Shown here in pieces: positions 56,784 through 64,000 of a stretch of DNA of 64,000 bases. The translations under genes and the position numbers were made by a program. How positions within the stretch are numbered: the stretch's first letter is position 1; each line of letters begins with the position of its first letter. The notes below the pieces were generated by a model. That model did not search any database, had not been told where the DNA came from, and saw only the letters and a program-made list of their open reading frames with translations. The stretch is from Schistocerca nitens (taxonomy: Eukaryota; Arthropoda; Insecta; Orthoptera; Acrididae): the NCBI RefSeq assembly GCF_023898315.1, contig NC_064625.1, positions 103,278,269-103,342,268 of the forward strand. The letters are read 5' to 3'.

Positions 56784-57640
56784 TTTCGCATCCCGCAACT
56801 ACCCTCCCGACCTGGTACAGAAGCAAATAACCAGAGCCACTTCCTCATCCCCTCAAACCCAGAACCTCCCACAGAAGAACCACAAAAGTGCCCCACTTGT
56901 GACAGGATACTTTCCGGGACTGGATCAGACTCTGAATGTGGCTCTCGAGCAGGGATACGACTTCTCAAATCCTGCCCTGAAATGAGGTCATCCTTCATGA
57001 AATCCTACCCACTCCACCAACAGTGTCTTTCCGCCGTCCACCTATCCTTCGTAACCTCTTAGTTCATCCCTATGAAATCCCCAAACCACCTTCCCTACCC
57101 TCTGGCTCCTACCCTTGTAACCGCCCCCGGTGTAAAACCTGTCCCATGCACCCTCACACCACCACCTACTCCAGTCCTGTAACCCGGAAGGTGTACACGA
57201 TCAAAGGCAGAGCCACGTGTGAAAGCACCCACGTGATTTACCAACTGACCTGCCTACACTGTGAAGCTTTCTATGTGGGAATGACCAGCAACAAACTGTC
57301 CATTTGCATGAATGGACACAGGCAGACAGTGTTTGTTGGTAATGAGGATCACCCTGTGGCTAAACATGCCTTGGTCCACGGCCAGCACATCTTTGCACAG
57401 TGTTACACCGTCCGGGTTATCTGGATACTTCCCACTAACACCAACCTGTCAGAACTCTGGAGATGGGAACTTGCCCTTCAGTATATCCTCTCCTCTCGTT
57501 ATCTGCCAGGCCTCAATCTCCGCTAATTTCAAGTTGCCGCCGCTCATACCTCACCTGTCTTTCAACATCTTTGCCTCTGTACTTCTGCCTCGACTGACAT
57601 CTCTGCCCAAACTCTTTGCCTTTACAAATGTGTCTGTGTA
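56784..57640 (+). pseudogene. Penelope-like element: reverse transcriptase tail and GIY-YIG endonuclease
   Basis: 56784-56985 reads as the last part of the reverse transcriptase (FASRNYPPDLVQKQI). The open frame 57023-57526 then gives CNRPRCKTCP (the CxxC-type knuckle before the nuclease) and ATCESTHVIYQLTCLHC. FYVGMTSNKL (57260-57290) is the GIY-YIG core with Tyr retained, although YVG replaces YIG. NGHR and a C-terminal LPGLNLR follow. This nuclease makes the target nick for Penelope-like retroelements. The polymerase core is absent, so the copy is 5'-truncated, and the RT tail is out of frame with the nuclease. A host SLX1-type nuclease is unlikely, because the RT tail and the inverted repeats are attached. 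Confidence 0.82.
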
Positions 57641-57647
57641 TGTGTGG

Positions 57648-57690
<43 letters not shown>
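57648..57690. repeat. (TG)n microsatellite
   Basis: Uninterrupted TG repeats between the Penelope-like element and a LINE 3' end. Confidence 0.95.
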
Positions 57691-57693
<3 letters not shown>

Positions 57694-57699
57694 ATTCTT

Positions 57700-58492
57700 T
57701 CATTGCCATATTAGCTATGGTATTATTCTGTGGGGTAATTCTCCATGGTACAGGAAAATTTTTATTTGGCAGAAGAAAGCCATCAGGAGCATCTCTGGGA
57801 TTACCAAAAATAACATATCATGTAGGTCATACTTCAAAGAATTACAGATAATGACAGTACCTTCCCTTTTTATATACAGCTGCCTTTTGTACATGAAAAA
57901 AAAACTTTAACAGTTACAACCTTAGGCAGTCCGTTCATAATCATAACTCGTCAAACATTTAAGATAGACACACCAACAACTTGACTCAAGAAAACACAAG
58001 ACAGTTATGAATACATGGAAATAAGGCTTTTCAACACATTACCTGTGCAGGCACATTGTGTCTCTCTTAATATATTTAAAAGTAAGACTAAAAAATGGCT
58101 GAAAGCCAAAGCTTTTTAGTGTTAAAGAATTTGAAAACTCTTAAAAAATAGACCTGACTTACGAAACAACTTGCAACTCTGTTTGCACCTCTTCCTAAGC
58201 CTTTTTTGTCCTTAGTTCCATATTTAACTGTTAAACTTGTGGAGAAATCCTTATGTATGAAATGTATTCTTTTATTATGCACATTCTTTAAAATGCACAC
58301 TTTAGTTATGTGGGATATCTTTATGTATCAAATGTATTCCTTTATTAAGTATGTTCTTTTAAAATGTATACTTTAGCTTTCTGTGATGCCTCAAAATAGG
58401 TGCATTTCTTAATATGTAAATTGTACATTACTCATGACATCGATTACATGTAAATGCTTAAAGAGGGATAAATAAATAAATAAATAAATAAG
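57700..58492 (+). mobile_element. LINE 3' end with (AAAT)n tail
   Basis: The frame at 57713-57905 reads YGIILWGNSPWYRKIFIWQK, then KAIRSISGITKNNISCRSYF and LFIYSCLLYM, a jockey/CR1-like post-polymerase region like that at 23768-24118. A long AT-rich, frame-shifted remainder leads to the tail TAAATAAATAAATAAATAA at 58468-58492. The polymerase core is missing (5' truncation). Confidence 0.7.
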
Positions 58493-58829
58493 CTTCCCCT
58501 GTCTCTGCAGCACATCTCTTGATATCATCTCCCTCATCCCCAACTTCAGTCTGTGTTTCCCTGTCCCACCTTTCTATCAGAATCAGCAGAGAACTCTCTT
58601 GGCCCATCTCCCACATTTTCCCCAGGCCGCATTTCCTGCCCACCTAATTCCCTTAAAGACTCCCACTCCAGTCTCCTCCCTGACCCATTTGCATATTCCC
58701 CTCTCCTGGTAACTTCCATTACACATTTATGTTACTAGCTACGCAACCTTGAGCTTTTAAATGGTTTATGCATTATAATCCAGTCTCCACCTACTCTGAG
58801 TATAAACTCACATTATTGGAGAATATATA
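58493..58829. other. Spacer, pyrimidine-rich
   Basis: C/T-rich sequence without a recognised element. Confidence 0.4.
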
Positions 58830-58831
58830 TA

Positions 58832-60088
58832 TGAGGGTAGTTTGAAAAGTTCATGGAATCACCACAAGAGACCAGCCCTAGCGCAACAAATTGTTCATGC
58901 GATATTCATTGGACTTTTGACTGTAAACATGTGCCATGTCAGTGTTATTGGAAGGAAGGGAGCTGTGGTGGTGGTGGTGGTGGTGGTGGTGGTGGTGGTG
59001 GTGGTGTGGTTCTGTTGTCATTCCCACATAGTGATTTGTGAAGATCAAAAAAAATTTTGATTCGAGCAGTGCTCAAGTACTTTATAAAAAAAAATGTATG
59101 AAAGTAAAGGACATTCATGCCAATTTCCAGAATACGCTGGGGGGACTCTTGTCATTCAACTGTTGCCAAGTGGACAAATGAATTTAAATTTTGGTTGGAA
59201 GAGCTTAGATGATGGTCCGCACAGTGGTTGGCCAAGATGGGTCACTACTCCAGAAATCATTGCAAAAGTGCACAAAATGGTGACAGAAGATTGCCGGTTA
59301 AAGTGTGTGAAACTGACCACTCTTGCCAGATGTCATCTGAAAGGGAAAATTACATTTTAACTGAAGAATTAGAAATGAAAAATTGTCTGTGAGATGGGTG
59401 CCTCGACTACTGATGCTGGATCAAAAATGCACGAGAACGGACATATCGGAACAATGTTTCTCTACATTTTGGGAGAAACGAGTAAGATTTTTTGCACCAG
59501 TTAGTGACAACAGATTAAAAATTGGGTGCACGACTATAACCCAGATACAAAACAACCTCTAGGAAGTGGAAACATGCTGGTTCTCCACCACCAAAGAAAG
59601 CAACGACAATTCCTTCAGCGGTAAACACATAGCGTCAGTGTTTTGGGATGCGAAGGGGGTTCGTTTGTAGATTATCTCCACACTGGGCGCACAATTACTG
59701 GAAAATACTATGCTAACCTCCTGAACAAATTGCAACAAAAGATACATGTGCATCACCATGGCCAAATTACACAAACTAAGGTAAGAATTGTTACCACACC
59801 CACTTTATTCACCTGATATGGCTCCATCACACTTCCATCTCCGTCCACCAAGAAAAATTTTCAGTGTTGGGCAAAGATTCGCTTCCAACAAAGAATCGAT
59901 AGGTGGAGTTGACAACTATTTTGCAGGCCTGGAGGAAACTCATTTTTGAATTGGGGTCAAGGCACTGGAACATTGTTGGACCAAGAGCATTAATCTACAA
60001 GGAGACTACATTGAAAATTGAAAAAAGTTTCAGCGATGTAAGTACTCTTTCCTATTCCATTCTGAGACCTTTTCAAACCACCCTCGTG
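58832..60088 (+). mobile_element. Mariner element, decayed
   Basis: The left end TGAGGGTAGTTTGAAAAGTT follows TA. The reverse complement of the right end is CGAGGGTGGTTTGAAAAGG, giving a mariner-type inverted repeat. Transposase pieces include VAKWTNEFKFGWKSLDDGPHSG (about 59160-59225), TTPEIIAKVHKMVTEDCRL and a later WVHDYNPDTK block near 59520. The first catalytic region is near 59640 (VLGCEGGSFVDYL, eroded from FWDxxG). The third block (YGSITLPSP in place of SPDLAPSD) is near 59820. Many frameshifts are present. The right TA is not preserved. Confidence 0.75.
58965..59006. repeat. (GGT)n expansion inside the mariner
   Basis: About 14 GGT triplets lie upstream of the transposase remnant and within the element's boundaries, so the microsatellite arose after or during its life. 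Confidence 0.9.
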
Positions 60089-60099
60089 TGATAAAATAC

Positions 60100-60498
60100 A
60101 TCACAATCTGAAGTCTAATTCATTTTAATCTGGGAAAATGAGTATGGAATCATAGTAATTGTGTAAGTACCTGAGGAAAAAGATCTCGAGACCCTTAAGG
60201 AAGATGGAACTGATCACTAGCCCTCAACACAATATGGCCCACCTCTCTTATCAGGAGAGAAGCATTAACAGCAGAATGCGCCTACCAGTGAGCTCCGTGA
60301 CATCGAGCATGGACTATTCGCTTGACGTGACATGAGTAGCAAATACATCGGGCACATTTCAACCTTTCTAAACCTGTCATAGTGGCAGAAAAGTGAAATT
60401 ATGAAGGAACAACCACAGCTACATGAAGACTAGACAGATCAGAACAAACGATAAATTAAATATTTCCAGGGCTGTTCTCCTTCTAAAGCAAAACTGAC
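60100..60498. other. Non-coding sequence
   Basis: Nothing recognised between the mariner and the tRNA-headed cluster. Confidence 0.5.
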
Positions 60499-60510
60499 TG
60501 TAATATTTGT

Positions 60511-61025
60511 AGAATGAGATTTTCACTCTGCAGCGGAGTGTGCGCTGATATGAAACTTCCTGGCAGATTAAAACTGTGTGCCCGACCGAGACTCGAACTC
60601 GGGACCTTTGCCTTTCGCGGGCAAGTGCTCTACCATCTGTGCTACCGAAGCACGACTCACGCCCGGTACTCACAGCTTTACTTCTGCCAGTATCTCGTCT
60701 CCTACATTCCAAACTTCATACGAGCTCTCCTGCGAAACTTGCTGCAGAGTGAAAATCTCATTCTGGAAACCTGCCCCAGGCTGTGGCTGAGCCATGTCTC
60801 CGCAATATCCTTTCTTTCAGGAGTGCTAGTTCTGCAAGTTTCGCAGGAGAGTTTCTGTAAAGTTTGGAATGTAGGAGACGAGATACTGGCAGAAGTAAAG
60901 CTGTGAGTACCGGGCGTGAGTCGTGCTTCGGTAGCTCAGATGGTAGAGCACTTGCCCGCGAAAGGCAAAGGTCCCGAGTTCGAGTCTCGGTCGGGCACAC
61001 AGTTTTAATCTGCCAGGAAGTTTCA
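60511..61025. repeat. tRNA-headed inverted dimer with 12-bp target duplication
   Basis: A reverse copy (tRNA-like head about 60582-60655) faces a forward copy (head about 60926-60998). The ends differ: the left begins AGAATGAGATTTTCACTCTG and the right ends TCTGCCAGGAAGTTTCA. TGTAATATTTGT flanks it at 60499-60510 and 61026-61037. This is the simplest of the three clusters and shows that the moving unit is an inverted dimer. Confidence 0.85.
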
Positions 61026-61039
61026 TGTAATATTTGTGT

Positions 61040-61520
61040 TTATCTCAGCAATCTACACAGAAAACATGCAGAAGGATTTTTGTACATGGCCCAGAAGCTG
61101 AGGTGTCAAGGGCTGTGCAAACCTGTGCTGTTTAGAATTAAGTTTTCAGAATGAGCATATGGTGGTCTGTCTCACACCCAACACCCCCACCCCCTCCACC
61201 TGTTACATTCCATACTTGCACGCTTTGCTTTTCTACTCTGTTACTGATACTAAACTTCAATAAAACATTCCAGTATTTTTTCTTCAACATTCAAAGCTGT
61301 CTTTATTCCATCAGAATAACACAAATACATATACATATGGTAAACTGGTAGAATGGTGTGAATTACCAAGCCGTGTCCTCCACCAAAGTGGGGACTTGGG
61401 TAGCAGTGCTGGATATGTTATTCCCTGACTCCTGGGGCCTGTAACAAGAGTAGTATCTGTCTTTGTTCCCTGTCTTTCTGTTCTTCTTTAAGCTTCCTCG
61501 TTTCTTCCTTTCACATAGCA
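61040..61520. other. Non-coding sequence
   Basis: It has an AT-rich region and a short pyrimidine run (CACCCCCACCCCCTCC) near 61180. No element was recognised. Confidence 0.45.
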
Positions 61521-61529
61521 TATGCATTT

Positions 61530-62830
61530 GGTGTTTTGCCTACCTGATGCCGACATGTGGCATCAGCCTTTGCGCCGTCATATGTTCAAAAATCCTGCAA
61601 CTGAGGCAGCAGCTCTGCAGTATCCAGCCGCTCAAGACTGCAAGCTCTCAGTGTCTGAACCCCAAGTCAAGGAGGTCCCGTGCCGACGTGGGAGACAGCG
61701 TCCGCCGCAGCTAGAACTGGCAGGGGGCATGGTCACCACCTGGACGTCCTGTTGCAGGCCAGAGACAGCACGCCAGATGGAGGGCGTGTCGTACTAGGTC
61801 GCCTTCTGGGTGTGGCACCAGTCAAACCAGAGATGGCCACAGACTACCTGGGCATCAATCACGCGGATAATGCCATCTTCCACCGCTACCACATCAGGCT
61901 TGCGTAGGTGGGGCTCCACAGAGATGTTTAAGCCACTCTTCACAAGCAACATACTTGATGATGGCATCATGCTGCTTTACCCAGGACACATGCGTTTGGT
62001 AGCAGGCCTGAAGGACGTGGTTGCAGTCTCAACGGTTTGACAGCCCGCGCGACATCTGGCCGTCTGCCCCTGACTGCGCTGTGCGTTCATTGGGAAGGCA
62101 TTGAAGCGGGCGTGGATGGCGATGATATACTCACGCCCAAAAGGGCCGCTCTGTCGATGGCAACATTTAGGCGCACGGCTCGCATTTCTCCGACCCGTGT
62201 CAACGTTCTTAGGTGGTGACCCTCCCACATCAAGTGCCACTCCAGCACCGAAATCTTGCGCTGCACCTCGTCCAGGCCTGCACCTTCGATAGCTGACACC
62301 ATCTTCCGTAACGACAGAGGGTTGGCCCCATCCAGTGGCAAGATGGAATGCCGAGACCCCCACTGGCCAACAGGAACATGGAAGTAGCCAAGGGGAGTGT
62401 CTGCCGGAAGGCGGCGGCCCCGATGGTGCCGGAATGCGGCGGCCTTGATGGTGCCAGCCATTGACTTCAGGGCACCCACATGGGTGCGGCTAAGGGCCAG
62501 CTTATGGTACAGGCCAGGGAGAAGCACACTTAAGAGGGCACAGAGGCGCTGGTGCGGCTTTAGTGGAGCTCAGGAGATGACATCCAACTGCTCCTCCAGG
62601 TGGCATCGAGGGTTGAAGATCCAGCGACCTGAGGTGGAGAACCGCAGCTCCAGGTACTGGAAGATCTTGCCCATGCGTAGGGCTGGTATGGTGGTGTTTC
62701 TATTGCCATCACTAAGCCAAACACTAGGTTGTGCAAACAGTGGCACCAATGGACAGTGGACAATTGGGACGAAGTGTGACAATACGTAATGATCCCAAGT
62801 GTTGAAGGTATGCAGATGTTATTCACTGTT
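61530..62830 (-). pseudogene. R2-like LINE fragment (reverse transcriptase thumb to C-terminal region)
   Basis: Reverse-strand frames read, in order, LRMGKIFQYLELRFSTSGRW with FNPRCHLEEQLDVIS (about 62575-62690), then GLYHKLALSRTHVGALK (about 62450-62515). TPLGYFHVPVGQWG follows (about 62350-62400), then GLDEVQRKISVLEWHLMWEGHH (about 62205-62280), and a knuckle-like CRAGC (about 62035-62060). This is the post-polymerase pattern of R2 and related single-ORF LINEs that carry a restriction-like endonuclease. Frame changes and missing ends make it a pseudogene. No 28S rDNA flanks are seen, so if it is R2-clade it is outside the classic target. Confidence 0.6.
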
Positions 62831-63486
62831 AGGGAATGGTCCCCTCAGTGCACTTTAGAAAACACTAAATGTGGAAGTATACAAATGTATCTGATAAAAT
62901 CGTGTGCTGCATACAGCAGTGAAACAGTTAAGACAAAACAGATTTTACCAGCATTAGAAAGGACCCTGTCATAAAGCAGCTTTAGTGAGGCAATTGTTTG
63001 ATGCTTTAGGTTTTCATTGCTACTCATATGACAGCCCTGAGACATGTCCACGCCCAGTATGACGTCATCCTTCTGCCCTATGATTACTTCAACAGGGCCG
63101 GCCACGTCATTTCTCCGCCATTGCCAGTTGTGCCTGTGGATAAACAGAATGGGAAAGGATTTAGAACGTTTGTAACAAAATAGAAACATAAAATGATTTC
63201 CTTTGTAAAAATGTACAGGATGAAAGAACAACAACACAGCTGCATCAGGGCACTGAAATAATTTGATGCTGACAAGTGAAGAATTGGTCAAACCAGGACT
63301 AAAACAGGTTTCCCATTTTACACAAGTGGTTACCTTCACTGCTTTGGCTTTTTACGCACACTTCACAACCAACCCAAATTCCCAACTTGTTGCACACTAC
63401 TTACATAGTGTCATCCCATCCACCGTGTTCATCACTCGCAGAATTTAGCACGATTCCGTCGAGAGATCAAATCCACACTGAAGATA
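62831..63486. other. Non-coding sequence
   Basis: Nothing recognised apart from short chance frames on both strands. Confidence 0.5.
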
Positions 63487-64000
63487 CAGGGTGACCTTTA
63501 ACTATATGGGAAAAAAAAGTTACGAACTACGGTGTGCATGCACTTTATTCAACATGTAAACATCACTACAGATCTTCAGATGTAGGTTATGACATGTTTG
63601 ATATCATTGGAAATGTCGCGCAGATGAATAGCAAAATCCTGCATGAACAGTTGAAGTGTCTGAACATTGATGCTGTTGGTGACCTCCTCAATGACTGTTT
63701 TCAGCTCAGCAATGGTTTTGAGGTTATTGCTGTTTGCCTTGTCTTTAATGTAGCCCCACAAAAAAAGTTGCATGTATTCAGATCCAGAGAATATGCCAGC
63801 CAATTGAGACTAGGGCCAGTGGCCTCTCAGTACCCGAGAGCTAGAATGTGGTCCCCAAAGTGCTCCTGCAGGACATTCAACACCCTCCTGCTTCAGTGGG
63901 TTTGAGCTCCATCTTCCATGAATCGCATGTCATCGAAATTGGTGTCACTTTGTATTATGAAGATAAAATCATCTTCCAAAACCTTAACGTACCACTTGGT
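63487..64000 (-). mobile_element. Mariner-like element, 3' part, continuing past the window edge
   Basis: The end CAGGGTGACCTTTAACTATA lies at about 63489. On the reverse strand the transposase C-terminus reads FLWGYIKDKANSNNLKTIAE and IEEVTNSINVQTLQLFMQDF (63580-63770), preceded by a degraded catalytic block near 63900. The motif FLWGYIKDK marks the third catalytic region. At least one frame change is visible. The terminus resembles, but is not the same as, that of the element at 13000-14570. Confidence 0.65.

Noticed and set aside
57023-57526. Host GIY-YIG nuclease (SLX1-like)
   Set aside because: It is joined to a Penelope-type polymerase tail and inverted element ends, and lacks the host protein's RING part.

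Overview
The window is a gene-poor, repeat-packed stretch of a large animal genome, most likely an arthropod and probably an orthopteran of the grasshopper/locust type. That assignment rests on recalled resemblance of several short tRNA-headed repeats and LINE tails to repeats abundant in such genomes; no search was possible. I found no intact host gene. Almost every coding signal belongs to a mobile element, and most are decayed.

Layout. 1-5300: scattered remnants, a tRNA-Thr-like composite repeat, and a reverse-strand ZMYM1-like hAT transposase pseudogene split by a four-part tRNA-headed repeat cluster. 5428-7391: a second hAT pseudogene (GTF2IRD2-like). 7773-9320: another tRNA-headed cluster and a SINE. 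10230-15080: a decayed copy of a multi-copy arthropod family of unknown function, then a piggyBac transposase copy interrupted by a DD41D-type mariner-like element with about 124-bp inverted ends. 15500-18490: pieces of jockey-like LINEs and a SINE. 18877-21096: an apparently perfect array of 185 copies of a 12-bp unit. 21170-28201: an old LTR-element gag remnant, LINE 3' ends, and a small hAT deletion derivative.

29460-47400 is a four-deep nest. A Tc1-like element was split by a Ty3/gypsy-type LTR element (29659-45957). That element was split by a hAT element (31602-41368, 8-bp duplication GTTTACAC). The hAT was in turn hit by a nearly full-length RTE LINE (31776-35059, 10-bp duplication) and by a jockey-like LINE (about 36880-40115). 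The tail of the Tc1-like copy also carries a duplicated unit with a flipped core around a segment containing the first ~39 nt of a U2 snRNA.

47810-53440: a SINE, a truncated Tc1 element, an RNase H-bearing LINE fragment and a second RTE LINE. 55689-58492: a Penelope-like element with a GIY-YIG nuclease and a near-perfect palindrome, then a LINE 3' end. 58832-64000: a mariner, a third tRNA-headed inverted cluster, an R2-like LINE fragment and the edge of another mariner-like element.

The elements do not act together as a pathway. The value of the window is as a stratigraphic record of insertions, plus several composite tRNA-headed elements whose structure is not explained by a standard SINE model.
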